NCBI GenBank assembly: GCA_037157565.1 | Contig: JAZHRO010000046.1 | Coordinates: forward strand, 19,566,501-19,630,500 | Reading direction: 5' to 3' | DNA length: 64,000 nucleotides | Source: Thalassia testudinum | Lineage: Eukaryota > Streptophyta > Magnoliopsida > Alismatales > Hydrocharitaceae | Shown: positions 22,321-33,960 of the stretch, piece after piece | Position numbering within the stretch: the stretch's first letter is position 1 | Layout: every line of letters starts with the position of its first letter | Notes under the pieces: generated by a model | The model's input: only the letters and a program-made list of their open reading frames with translations | Database searches by the model: none | Told to the model about the DNA's origin: nothing | Position numbers and translations under genes: made by a program

Positions 22321-23445
22321 ATCTAAGCAATAAACTAATACTCCAAGTAAACTAGCCAACCCAATCGGTTTTCCTTTAAAAGCATGTTAAATTCAGACTT
22401 TAGACCTAAGGTTCCCAACTAATTGCTAAGTTACAACTAAGGTTCCCAATCGGTTTCCCTGATTTCTAACTCTACCCTAGGGTTTATTGATCCCCGAGAT
22501 TAAAGCATCTGTGCATGTGCATTGGTCTAAGTTATTTGAGGTTGGTATGATTGCCAACCTAGAGAGGAAAAAGGATTTTTTTTAATATATATATATATAT
22601 ATTTGTTTGATTCCTCTAAGTCTAACCTTGGATCAGCTATCAACATGGTTTGTGTCGGATTCATTGTCCCCATCACCGTACCTTGAAGGGTGCCTGGCTT
22701 TCGATGCTTCGAGATAACACCGCCCATAGTGACCCCAAAAACTCTTGGCAATCAACACTTTGAGATAGTATCACCCATGGATTTCTTAAGCGAATTCAGG
22801 CATGTGGTAATTGACATTTCGAGATAGGGTTGCCTATGGTACCTGAACCTCACAATGTGGTTACATGCCCCCAGTAGGATGGATATCCTAAGAGACAAGC
22901 GCTGAAGAAGTAACATGTTATCATCGCATCCTCAAGGTGAGTATATACTCTACCTCTCCTGCGGCAGGAACTCTTCCAATCAAATTGTATTTTCAAGCTT
23001 CTCCTAAGTTAAAACTAAGAGAACCAAATTTTCTTTTAAGAAAGGAATTAAGGTGATCACTTACACAAGACCAAGTGTGTATGAAATTTGGATGCTTATG
23101 TTACAAGGACCCGTAAACCAAAAGGTAGAACAAGATTCCAGGTACTACCCAGCCTTTAACTCAATCCCTAGCTTTCCTTCCTCAACCTCTTGAGGAATGG
23201 TCCGCAACTTAACTCCTACTTAAGTTTTTAAGTCCACAAAGGACCCTAAAGGTCTAAAGCTAATAGCTCACTTAGCTTCTAAAGCTTGACACCTAGAATC
23301 AACTTAGTCTAACCTAAAGTTCTAGTCTGCTTAAGAATGCAGGGCCCAGCTAGCTAAGCTCAATAATACATTTTTTTTTTCTTAAATGCAATATGCATGA
23401 ATGAATGCAAAATGTAGATATGCTATAAACAGATGCCTCAGGTCC
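22321..23445 (-). other. Element D 3' noncoding region
   Basis: No gene. It contains a (TA)n microsatellite near 22583-22602 and blocks shared with element A (2690-3010), including 'actttgagatagtatcaccc' and the 'gcatcctcaag' words. Confidence 0.7.
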
Positions 23446-23481
23446 TCTCCCCCATGCCTAGTTCAAACAATGTCCTCATTG
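23446..23481 (-). promoter_or_regulatory. Element D internal hairpin + polypurine module
   Basis: In sense, CAATG-agga-CATTG (23468-23481) then TTTGAACTAGGCATGGGGGAG. Located just after the integrase reading frame. Confidence 0.82.
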
Positions 23482-23694
23482 GAAACAAAACAGTTAAAGG
23501 AAGATCTTACCTGAGGTGGAGAATGGCAGGAGCTAAGGCTCCTCAAGAGTGACCTAGTCAACCAGGTGGCCATCCAAAGTAATGTATGGTTTTAATCGTT
23601 GACCGTTGACGATAAAGGGAGTTGCTAAAGAGGAAGGGATTTTAATCTCCACACCTCCATGTGGAAACACTTTAGTGATTATGTAAGGCCCATC

Positions 23695-24671
23695 CTAATG
23701 AGATTTTAATTTCCCTGGAAAAAGCTTAAGTCTGGAATTGAAAAGCCAGACTTGTTGGTTGGGTTCAAAGGTCTTTGTAAGGATATACTTATCATGCAAG
23801 ACCTTAGTTCTCTCTTTATAAGCTTGAGAGGCGACATAAGCATCATTCCTCAGCTTCTCAAGATCACTTAATTCCAGAAAATGTGCCTTACCTGCCTTTT
23901 CTAAATCCATGTTAACACTTCGAATAGCCCAAAGTGCCATATGTTCCAACTCAATGGATAAATGGCACGCTTTCCCATACATAATCCGAAAGGAAGATGT
24001 ACCCAAAGGGGTCTTATAGGCCCTTTGATACGCCCACAAAGCATCATCGAGCTTTTAGGACCAGTCTTTCCTATCAGGTCTAACGGTCTTTTCTAAAATA
24101 TTTTTTATCTCCCTATTCGACACTTCAACCTGGCCACTCGTTTAAAGATGGTAAGGGGTAGCGACCTTGTGAGTCACACCCAAACTCCTGAGTAGTTGAT
24201 TGAAGTGGTGGTTTCGGAAATGAGGTCTCCCATCACTTATAATGGTCTTGAGGCAGCCAAAACAAGATATGATATTGGCCTTCACAAATTTTAAAACCAC
24301 AGAGTGGTCATTTGTGCCTGTAGGAATGGCTTCTATTCATTTAGAGGAATAATCAACTGCCACCAAGATATATTCATAATCATGGGACGAAGGGAAGGGG
24401 CCCATAAAGTCCACATCAAAAATTTCAACAGATTTAATAGGATGTTGAGGCATCTCATTCCTCTTCCCAATCGTTACAGTCCGTTGACATCTAATACAGC
24501 CCTTAACAAAATTATGAGAATCTTTAAATAACAGAGGCCTCAAAAACTGGACTGGAGAACCTTAAAAGTAGTTTTCTTAGTTCTAAAGTTTCCTCCACAA
24601 TAAAGTTCATGGCAAAAACTCAGCACATTTTGTTGCTCCTCTTCAGGTACACATCGTCTCAATACTTGGTC
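23695..24671 (-). pseudogene. Element D integrase remnant
   Basis: Integrase inserts the cDNA into the genome. In sense, the zinc-binding region (RRCVPEEEQQNVLSFCHE with CIRCQ) precedes the catalytic core. VDFMGPFP gives the first Asp (~24410), ISDGRPHF the second (~24226) and GQVEVSNREIK the Glu (~24128), so the D-D-E residues survive. The C-terminal part is an open 114-codon stretch (AYKTPLGTS, YGKACHLSIELEH, EPNQQVWLFNSRLKLFPGKL). A stop lies between the second and third catalytic motifs and frames change at least twice. The family assignment is firm; no active product is expected. Confidence 0.85.
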
Positions 24672-25275
24672 TTATTCAATTCTAAATAATTCAGGCTCTT
24701 CCCAATGAAAGTATCTAGCTTGGGAAATGAAACTTTTTCTTTTTTGCTCATCCCATGAGCCAGGAGTTTCTCCAGTGACCAAATAATTTATGGTATCAGC
24801 ATACCAAGGTGAAGTTGGTGTTACCTCCATAAGAGTTTCATCAGGAAATGTCTTGCGGATGTCTCCAGATAGAGAGTTATTAAGTGGAAGGTGAGATAGG
24901 TGGTCAGCTACAACATTTTCTACTCCTTTCTTTTCACGTATCTCAAAGTCAAATTCTTGAAGGAGAAGGATCCACCTAATCAGACGTGGCTTAGAATCTT
25001 TCTTAACAATGAGATGTTTCATTGCCGCATGATCAGTGAAAATAACTATCTTAGACCCAAGAAGATAAGACCTAAACTTCTCAAGAGCAAAAACTACAGT
25101 AAGTAATTCCTTTTCAGTGATGGTATAGTTTTGCTGTGGTTCGGTTAAAGTCTTGTTGGCATAATGTAGCACATGAGGTCTTCCCTCAACCCAATGTCCA
25201 AGGATTGCTCCCACTGCATAATCTGAAGCATCACATATCATCTCAAATGGGAGTGTCCAATCAGGAGCTTTTGTA
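24672..25275 (-). pseudogene. Element D RNase H domain
   Basis: Removes RNA from the RNA-DNA hybrid during reverse transcription. A 189-codon open stretch contains [43 protein letters not shown] and [10 protein letters not shown], so the four acidic residues (D, E, D, D) are in place. It continues into the linker before integrase ([20 protein letters not shown]). The domain itself looks intact, but it is cut off from the RT frame by a frameshift or stop just upstream. Confidence 0.87.
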
Positions 25276-26119
25276 TCATCTCACATGGGCCTCGGCACAC
25301 TTTGAATCAAAATTGAAGGAAGATTCCTTCGCCAATAGGTCATAAAGTGGCCTAGAAATTTTACTGAAATTTTTAATAAAGCGCCTATAAAAGCCGGTAT
25401 GGCCCAGAAAGGATCTAATCTGTTTGACACTCGTGGGCAATGGGAGTTTGGAAATAGAATTAATCTTGGCTTTGTCTACTTCTAAGCCTCGCTCAGACAC
25501 AACATACCTAAGTACAATTCCTTTCTGTATCATGAAGTGGCTTTTTTCTTAGCTGAGGACTAAACCACTCTCTTTACATCGCTTCAACACATTCTCCAGG
25601 TGTAGGAGACACTGGTCGAAAGACGAGCCATAAATGGAGAAGTCATCCATAAACCCTTCAACACAGTCGTCAATCATGTCTGAAAAAATGGACATCATAC
25701 ATCGCTGGAAGGTTGCAAGGGCATTACATAATCCAAACAGCATACGCCTGAATGCCAAGGTACCATAAGGACTCATGAACATAGTCTTCTCCTAGTCATC
25801 AGGGAAGTCTGCAACCTTGTTGTACCCAGAATATCCATTGAGAAAGCAATAATACTTATTCCCTGCCAATTTCTCAAGAATTTGATCAATAAAAGGCAAG
25901 GGAAAGTGATCCTTCTGGGTAGTGATGTTCAACTTGCGGTACAGACCCTCCATCCAGTTGAGGGTCTAGTCACAACTTGTTCACCTTAGTCATTAAATTC
26001 CACAGTAAAGCCTGCCTTCTTTGGCACCACATGAATAGGACATACCCATTTACTATCTGCAATGGGATATATGATCCCATCGTCCAACCACTTCAGGATT
26101 TCCTTTTTAACCACCTCCC
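25276..26119 (-). pseudogene. Element D reverse transcriptase remnant
   Basis: Copies element RNA into cDNA. Fragments in order: NMREVVKKEILKWLD, GIIYPIADSKWV and PIHVVPKKAGFTV (fingers); a TAA at 25986-25988; SPYGTLAFRRMLFGLCNA; the active-site motif GFMDDFSIYG (usual Ty3/gypsy form F/YxDD); then EVDKAKINSISKLPLP, SVKQIRSFLGHTGFYRRFI (thumb/connection). A frameshift near 26125 separates it from the protease reading frame. The catalytic Asp pair is intact, but the frame is broken in several places. Confidence 0.87.
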
Positions 26120-27120
26120 TCATGTTAGGTTTAGACATCTCTGCATGTCCCTAAATGGCTTGATGGAATAATCAGTATAAATGTGGTGCATGCAGAGTGT
26201 AGAGTCTATACCTTTAATGTCAGTAATGCTCCAAGCAATAGCTTCCTTGTACCTAGATAAGCATTCAATCAGGGCTCCCTCCTGTGCCTTAGATAGCACA
26301 GCCGAAATGATAACGGGGAGCATATCATTGGCACCCAGGAAGATGTACTTAAGAGTGTCAGGGAGGGGTTTCAACTCAAGGTCGAGAGCTTGTATGGTTG
26401 AGGGTTTCGTAATAGATGTCCTCATCTCAGGTAGTAGATCTACCTTGGGCAAAGATGATGGGGAAAGAGACTCAGCAGAAACACCTAGCAACTCCTCAAG
26501 TTCTAGTATATCCCCTTCATATTCCTCCAAGAGATGGGAATGCTCATTTAGCATGACATGCTGAAGGGGGTCATCACATAACATTGCAGGGGTTGTCTCT
26601 TCAATCAGGTCATCTATCACCTCAACTTGAGAATAATCCTCAAGCCTGGCTTGTTTGTAAGCATCAAACACATTAAGCTGGATTTTCCTGTTCCCAAAGC
26701 CCATTTTCAATGCCCCAATATTGCAATTGATTGAAGCATGCGAAGTTGCAAGGAAGGTGTAGCTCAAAATGATGGAGGGCTTGGTTGGCTTGTTGGTAGG
26801 GTCAGTGTCCGAAACTAAGAAGTCAATGGGGAAGAAGAAATCCTCCACTCTCACGAGGACATCTTCCAAAATTCCCTACGGTGTCTTACGTGATCGATCA
26901 ACAACTTGGAGGATTACCGGACGAGGCTTCAGATTGCCTCCCCCATGTTCATACACGTAGCTCGGAAGGATATTCACCCCTGCACCCAGATCAAGTAGAG
27001 CCTCATCAATCTGTAAGTCACCAATAACCATTGAGATGTACAGGGCTCCTGGGTCCTTAAGTTTCAGGGGTGTGCCATGTTGAACAATTGAGTTAACAGA
27101 ATCAGGCATGACAACTTTTG
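26120..27120 (-). pseudogene. Element D retropepsin and protease-RT linker
   Basis: The aspartic protease cleaves the Gag-Pol precursor. Sense order: DPGALYISMVIGDL, active site ALLDLGAGVNILPS, VVDRSRKTP, a stop near 26876, then EDVLVRVEDFFFPIDFLV and SYTFLATSHASINCNIG (normally an ILG..FLAT flap region). A 249-codon stretch then runs through an acidic linker to KPLPDTLKYIFLG and MLPVIISAVL, the usual lead into RT. The active-site Asp is present. Confidence 0.83.
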
Positions 27121-28805
27121 ATTGGACCTATTTCCTAGATTGCTGCTTTTCGTGCACAGGTCCTTTAAGAAGCGGGCATAAGACGGAATCTGCCTGATAG
27201 CTTCATGCAAAGGTAGGTTAATCTGCACTTGCTTGATAGTTTCCATGATCTCATCCATCTTATCTTTGGCTCCAAATAAGCCAGCAGAAGTCTGTCCAGA
27301 GGTGGATAAGCGCTTTGGAAAGGGCACTCTCGATCTCTGGGTGGAAGGGTTGTCATGTCGAGTAAGGGGTGGAATGGGGGCAACTTCTTCCAGTGAGGTG
27401 ATTTCAAGTGGAGGAGATTTGCTTAAGTCTTCTCCGGTGGGGGTGAAAGTTGGGGTGGATGATTTTTTAGAGGGTGAGACTATAGGAGTATCGGGTTTGG
27501 AAATTTCTTTCCCACTCCTGAGAATAGTCACCGCCTGAGCATGCTCCCTAAAGACAATCCTTTTTCCTTTAGGATTCTCCTCTGCAGCACTAGGAAGCTT
27601 CCCAGTTTCTCTCTGTCTAACAGCCCCAACATGGTGTCCTATCTGCGATTTCATCTCTTGTATAGCCTTGTCATGAGTTTGGATGATGACACTTTGACTT
27701 TCTTGCATAGTTCTCAACATTGCCTTCAATTCATCCATCTCAGAGGTCTTAGGTTTTGCAAAGGTTTGAGGTTGGTTCATTTGATGGTTTTGAAAGGATT
27801 GTGGTTTATAATTCCCTGAATTTGAGACATTTCCTTGTCTCCATGAAAAGTTTGGGTGGTTCCTCCATCCCTCATTATAAGTGTTGGAAAAAGGGTCATT
27901 ACGAGGGCTAGGATGGAACCCTTGAGCGGCATTCAGATCCGCCTGTACAAGCTTAGGGAATTGGGAGGCCTAGTGGCAATCCACAGTGGCGTGTGTATTG
28001 CCTTGGCAAATGAAGCATTCAGAAGCTTGGGATGTGGAGGTGTTAGATACGAATTGGCCCAGGCTCGACATAAGCCTTTCCTCGTTTTAATTCAACAATT
28101 GAATCTGATAGGCTAAATTCTAGGTGTCCCTTGCCTCATTCACCTCCAACTTTCTTTGCAAGAGAGTGGGTTTTCTATCCATGTAGGTAGAATTCAAGTG
28201 AATAGAATTCTCACTCAAAGTATTAAGAAGGTTCCAAGCTTCATCCTCAGTCTTAGATAGAAAGATTCCTGCATAGGCACCATCCACAGTCTGCCTGTGC
28301 GAATCATTAAGTCCGGTGTAGAACGTTTCAACCAGCTGCCACTTAGGAACCTGGTGATGTGGGCAAAGTCTCAATAGGTCATTAGAGCGTTCCCACGCAT
28401 CATGGAAAGCTTCCTCATCCTTTTGAACAAAACTCATACTTTCCCTCCTAAAGTGATTTATTTTGCTCATGGGGAAGTACTTCAAAAACTCCTTCAGGGC
28501 ATTCCAAGTGTTAATATCATCAAGGGTATGATACCAATACTTGGCTTTGTCCTTGAGGGAGAAAGGAAAGAGGGTCTGCATTTGAGCGTCATCAGTAACA
28601 CCCTGCAGCTTCACCGTGGAATAGACCTTGGTGGATTCCTCTATATGCCTGTAAGGGTCTTCCCTAGCAGTACCATAAAAGGAGGGTAGCAAGGATATGG
28701 TACTGTTTTGATCTCATAAGGATTGTCCCCTCCAAGTCTACGTAGTGTAGGGCCAGCTTGATTGGTTGGAATGAAATATTCCTTTAGGCTCCTTTGACCA
28801 GCCAT
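27121..28805 (-). pseudogene. Element D gag remnant with zinc knuckle
   Basis: Gag forms the particle and binds RNA. The start ATG is at 28805 (M-A-G-Q-R-S-L-K-E-Y). A one-base loss near 28704 shifts the frame before LLPSFYGTAREDPYRHIEE. The capsid-type core follows (FPFSLKDKAKYWYHTL, KSKINHFRRE-like, WERSNDLLRLCPHH), then TAG at 28118-28120. A CCHC knuckle, CFICQGNTHATVDC, lies at about 27980-28020. The C-terminal part is open as a 238-codon frame with a helical stretch (MDELKAMLRTMQESQ) and INLPLHEAIRQIPSYARFLKDL, leading into protease. This is the standard Athila gag plan. Several stops prevent a full product. Confidence 0.85.
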
Positions 28806-30008
28806 TTCTTCCCTTGGGAGGTTCCTTCTTAAGATTCTTTTAGGTTCAGATCAAACACAAGTTGTCTCCTAAGAGATCACCTACCAAGCATGTACTATAA
28901 ACACAATTTAAAAGGACTTATTCGGTCTTTACAAATTTAGGCTTTTGACTTTATTTGTAGGTGATAAGGCAAGTTGCCCAATCAATTACGTGCCTATTGT
29001 CGACCTTCGAAATGCCTAAAAAGGCCTAGTTGGAGCTTAGGTGTTCTTCCCTAAATCTCAAATGGTAGAGCAACTCCAAAGACGGAAGATCGATGGATGC
29101 AAGTAGGCTTAATCCTTCCTTTGAAGCTGTGCTTTCGTGGTGCTTCTTAGCTACCCCAAAAATCCATGACAGAGTATCCTCCTCTTTGGATTTACAAAAC
29201 CTTTGATTTCAAGTTCCGAACACTTCAGAATCCAACGGTAGGAGGGCTCTTGTCATAGTAATTCCAAGACCTAGGAGTGTCTAAATGCGTGCTGTGGTGC
29301 AAGAGATACAAGTGTGCATACACTATAAAATTAAATTTTGAACCGCAACACAATGCCTCAATTCAAGTCCTTGATTTTTAGTGTTCCTCCTTAACTTAAA
29401 GTCCTTTTTCAAGAAAATATGTGACCACTTGTTAGATATTTTCAATTCAATTAGGTGGTCTTGCAATTAAATCCAAATGCACATGGGTGAACAATATAGA
29501 ATGCAAAGAAACAGGACGTACCTTTCCTCCCGCAATCAACAATGCAAGATGCACACAAATGCAAACAAAATAAATCTAGAGGCTGCTCATTCACACCTAA
29601 ATGATCATCCTAAGTCAGGCAGTCTCTAGTAGGTAGCTCGTTTCTTTTTTTTTATTTTTGTTTAGCTACTTATGCACAAGCAAAGAAAATGATAAACAAC
29701 CACAAAATGAAATAAAAACATAGATCTATAGAAAAGGGAACATGCTCTCAAAAATTAGCTCCAATTACTACAAGGGCGAGAAAACATGAATAAAACTTGT
29801 GACAAATGAGAATCCTTTATGGAAGCAGGATCCAGGTCTCCAGCGTCTTCCCTATGTGTGGGCGTCGCTCAAAATCGACGTCGCCTCCTAGATGCACCTG
29901 TCACCTCCACAGATTCCTCGCACAGAAAAGATAACAACTGGTCAGATCACTGTGCAATGAGAAATAATCAGAAATAAAAATCAGGTGAAATTATTGCGTC
30001 TGTTGCCT
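28806..30008 (-). other. Element D 5' leader
   Basis: About 1.2 kb untranslated leader between PBS and gag ATG. I see no gene and no repeat beyond short A/T runs. Confidence 0.65.
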
Positions 30009-30025
30009 CCCCGGCAACGGCGCCA
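30009..30025 (-). promoter_or_regulatory. Element D primer-binding site (tRNA-Asp)
   Basis: Plus strand ccccggcaacggcgcca is identical over 17 nt to the 3' end of plant tRNA-Asp(GUC). Two bases separate it from the LTR. Confidence 0.95.
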
Positions 30026-30027
30026 TT

Positions 30028-31631
30028 TGATCGGTAGGATTTTCAGAGATGATGTTTACCAGAAAAATACTACGTCGTAGTATATAATGTGGTGGAAAAA
30101 CCTTCCATCAAAGTTACTAAAATAGTGAAATAATACCACACTTCAAGTTGTATCACAGGGAGGCATCAAACCAATAAGATCACCAATATCAATTTCACGT
30201 AAAATCATGTTCAAGAAAAATAAATTTCCATTAATATCAACTCATCGTGGGAGGAAAGAAAACAAAATGCATTAGCTAGTAAACCAATCCTCCAATATTG
30301 TCACAATAAACCAAGAAGGGAAGTGCCTCCCAGAAATTTACCGTAATAGAATAATTAATACCAAAATCTCATTCTTTAAGAAGGGCAATCAATGTAAAAT
30401 TTAATTGAACCTTTAGTGTAGAGAAACAGGGGACTTCGTTCCCCTCGTCGATGCGTGGTAGGGGAAGCACGGTTGGCGCAAAGCTCGGAAAAGGTCGGCC
30501 GAAGCAAGGCCTTTGCAACGGTGGCGGCTGCGCATCGCGAGATGGCCTGGGTCGGCTGGACGGAGGAGAGAAGCAGTGGCAGCGGCGATTGTCGCTGTTG
30601 CTCTTACGCGCTCTACTACTAGAGGGCTCGTGGTGGTGGTTGCGGGGAGCACTGGAATAGCACGTGCTCTGCACGCACGGCTGGTGGTGAGGGCCGGTGG
30701 CTGCGAGGAGGGCTCGCTCTGCTGCTGGAGGGCACACGGCGGGTGCTGCGAGCAGATGTGCGGCGAGGGAGGTGCAGGCAGAGGTGCGCACGCAGAGGGG
30801 CGGGCATGGGAATGGCGCTGGAGGGCAGTGCTGCATGTGGTGCGTGTGGCAGGAGATGAGGCATGTAGAGGGAAGGTGCTGAGGCGCAGGTTGGAAGTGG
30901 AGGGCAGCTACTGCGGGTGTGCGGCAGGGGCTCAGGTGCGGGGGGGGTCGTGCGCTAAGTTGGTGGTGGGCACGCGCCTGCCACGGTGGAGGTGTAGCGC
31001 ACTCAGGCAGGTTGCTGTGAGGGGAAGGCGTGTAGTGGGTGCTAGAGGGTTGAGGAGCTGATGAAGAGGAAGCACGATGATGCAGAGACTCTGATTGGCG
31101 GTGTGGGTTGTCACACCACACGCCCACGGTGGAGTCGCGCTGCCGCAGTTGAGGCCAGTGGTGAGGGGTGGATGAGAAACTAGGTTCTCTATACAGTGAG
31201 GAAAGGGGTGGTGGCCTCCTTTGAACGGCAGCCCTTCTTCCTCCTTTGTAGCCACTGCTACAAAGATTTTTAAATTCAAACAAGCCACCGTCGAGTGAAT
31301 GCATAGGAGGAGGCGGAGATGGAGCGGTTACCCTACAAAAAGGAGAAGAAAAAATAATAAAATAGTTAGGATTATTTATACATAACTCCTTAACTTCTAT
31401 GTTAATTAAAATAATATATGTAATGCATCTAATTAATTAACTAATCAAATGTATGCAATCTTTGGTTAATTCTAAATGAATTTAGATATAGATGCCATGC
31501 ATGAATTATGCCCTTAAGCTAAAAATATGAATTAATTTAATTACATCATAATGTATGCTATCTAAATGTTAAAATTAACTTGATGTTGATGCACTTAAAT
31601 ACTTAAATAGCCCACAAATATGGGCTAATCA
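30028..31631 (-). repeat. Element D 5' LTR
   Basis: 1604 bp, same length as its partner, with the same GC-rich block (30450-31060). A 15-nt near-perfect palindrome, tactacgtcgtagta, lies at 30068-30082; the 3' LTR copy has one change. Confidence 0.95.
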
Positions 31632-32445
31632 TGTATCTATACGACTGGTAGCTTTCTCCCTACTTTTATTTTTATGATGACAATACAAGAGTGAATCTAG
31701 TGTATCTCCCCGTCTTATTCTAGTTCTTCACTTCTTCCTAAGTGTTTTAGGAATTAAACGTGCATTTCTTAAGCTGAGATCTGGACAAGATACCAATGGA
31801 TTGTTACCCACGATAACTTGTCAGCCATACTCATGCGGTGAAGTGTGGCTTACTTTTTTTATTTTTTTCTTTTCTCCTTTTCTTTCTCTTTTTGTTTTCT
31901 TTTTGGGCTTTTCTTTTTTGAAGTAGGTGGCTTCCCTGGTCTAAGATTTACCTAAAGGCAGCAGAAAAAGAATGGTTAAGTGGTTGGGCTCTGGATAACC
32001 TACCTATGGGCTATTACTCACGATAACTTGCCAGCCATACCACCCTAGAAGGTTCATTAGCTACCCAATTTTTGTTAAAACCACTGAACAATGAGTCAGT
32101 GCGAATAGTGTGTAGATGCTTAGACTTAAAGCTCCTTCAAATCAGAGGGTTGGTTGATAAGTCGTGCACTTATCACCCCAGCTTATTTAACCAAATTGAA
32201 ACGGAATTTAGGATGGTGAGGACCTGATAAACAAATCTAAATTTTAGTGGATGCCCAGGCTGATTAAGTCCAAAGACCTGAAGGGTCTTAGTGTTCAGAT
32301 CCTACTATAATATTTCCTAAGATTGAAAAGTCCTAATGCCCAAGTATTCTTTCCTAATTCAATTTGTTATATATATATATATATATATATATATAAGAAA
32401 ACAAGTAGAATTTACAAGAATTCCACAGAGAAAATGATTCAGAAA
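31632..32445 (-). other. Element C 3' noncoding region, right half
   Basis: Starts with the second TGTAT TSD copy of D. It matches G 45298-46085: 'gccatactc(a/g)tgc', T/C-rich tract 31850-31925, 'gatttacctaaaggca'. A (TA)n run lies near 32367-32396. Noncoding. Confidence 0.78.
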
Positions 32446-32484
32446 ATCCACCCCCCATGCCTAGCTGATGCAATGTCCGCATTG
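32446..32484 (-). promoter_or_regulatory. Element C internal hairpin + polypurine module
   Basis: In sense, CAATG-cgga-CATTG (32471-32484) then CATCAGCTAGGCATGGGGGG. Confidence 0.82.
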
Positions 32485-32669
32485 AGAATAAAAAACATGA
32501 AAGGAAGGGTAGAATGTAGAAGATGTCGCCTGAATATGATGCTCCGGTCAGCTCTGAGTCAGACTGTACAACTGCTGAGTTTAATGCCATCAGCTAGGCG
32601 AGGTCCAGCCAAAGTAATCACAATGTGATTAGAGTAACCGTGTCTGAGATGAGTTCTTGAACAATACAG

Positions 32670-33960
32670 TCAATAAAAGGCTTCAAACGTTGACCGTTGA
32701 CCGTTGACTTTAAATGAATTACCCATCTTTGGGTCAAAGATTTGAACTATCCCGTTTGGAAATATCTGATCAATAATGAATGGGTTGTTCCACTTTAACC
32801 TAAGTTTGTTGGGGAAGAGCTTAAGTCGAGAATCAAAGAGCCAGACCTTTTGGTTCGGCTCAAAGCTCTTGTGGAATATCAATTGGTCATGAAGAGCTTT
32901 GGTCCGAGCCTTATAAATCTTGACATTCTCGTAGGTGTCGTTTCTAAGCTCCTTGAACTCAAAAGTTGGAGTTTCTTGATCTTTCCTGCTAAACTCAAAT
33001 CCAGATTACTGCTTAATTGCCCAGAATGCCCTATGTTAAATTTCTATGGGTAAATGGCATGCCTTTCCATACAGCAGATGAAATGGTGACATGCCGTAGG
33101 CATTTTGTACGTCATACAGTAAGCCTAAAGAGCGTCCTCAAGCTTTTGAGTCTAGTCTTTATGATCAGGCCTAATCGTTTTCTGAAGAATATTCTTGATC
33201 TCCCGATTGGAGATCTCAGCTTGTCCATTTGTCTAGGGGTGGTAAGGTGTGTAGATTCTGTGATTTACCCCGTATTTTGCTAGTAAATTATGGAACTCGG
33301 CATTAGTGAAGTGAGTACCACCATCGCTGATGATGGCCCTCGGAATCCTGAACCGACTGAAGATGTTCTTGACGAAATCGATAACCACCTTGTGGTCATT
33401 AGTTCACGTGGGGATAGCCTCGATCCACTTGAACACGTAATCAACAGCGACGAGAATGTACTGGTGGTGTCCAAATGAAGGGAGGAAGGATCCCATGAAA
33501 TAAATGCCCTAAACGTCGAAGATTTTGACAGGAAGAATCAGGTTTAGAGGCATCATGTATCTCTTGGTTATGCTCCGAAGTGCCTGGCATCGGGAACACG
33601 ACCACGAGAATTCTTAGGCATCCTTGAATAAAGACGACCAATAAAATGCAGATTGCAAAATCTTTGCAGCCGTCTTTTTCCCATAGAAATGTCCACCACA
33701 CGTAGATGCATGACAGAACTCGAGTATACTTTTGAATTCATTCTCTGAAACACATCGGTGAATAATCTGATCATAGTCGATGCGGTACAGTTCAGGGTCC
33801 TCCCAGAAGTAATATTTGGCCTTAGATTTGAGTCTATCTCATTGTTGCTTGGTTCAATCCTGAGGGATTTGACCAATGGCCAAATAATTTCGATGTCTGC
33901 AAACCACGGAGTTTGGACACCTGATATTGCAAGGATAGTCTCGTCCGGAAAAGTATCAGC
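32670..33960 (-). pseudogene. Element C integrase remnant
   Basis: The catalytic core is recognisable in shifted frames: GIYFMGSF, SDGGTHFTNAEFHNLL and the C-terminal EPNQKVWLFDSRLKLFPNKLRLKW with NGQRSTFEAF. The first catalytic Asp, expected in GIDFMG, is Tyr (TAT at 33500-33502), so this copy is dead even apart from its frameshifts and stops. Near the end, the words coding VNGQ are repeated (ttgaccg three times at about 32690-32710), a small slippage expansion. Confidence 0.82.

Larger units (their letters stand above)
20680..31631 (-). mobile_element. Element D: full-length but decayed autonomous Athila-type element
   Basis: 10,952 bp with two 1604-bp LTRs and the TSD TGTAT (20675-20679, 31632-31636). 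The internal order in sense is PBS, leader, gag with zinc knuckle, protease, RT, RNase H, integrase, and a 3' noncoding region with two polypurine modules. All coding regions carry stops or frameshifts. Over 20881-21060 I count about six differences from the partner LTR, so D looks older than B. Confidence 0.95.

Noticed and set aside
22583..22602. (TA)n runs here, at 32367-32396 and at 52131-52152 as possible target hot spots or origins
   Set aside because: Ordinary microsatellites; no insertion boundary coincides with them.
30369..31304. 311-codon open frame in the GC-rich part of the D LTR (and similar ones at 21070-21940)
   Set aside because: It overlaps open frames on both strands, lies across LTR U3/R/U5, is low-complexity Pro/Ser/Ala/His and differs between the two LTRs. 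High GC simply removes stop codons.
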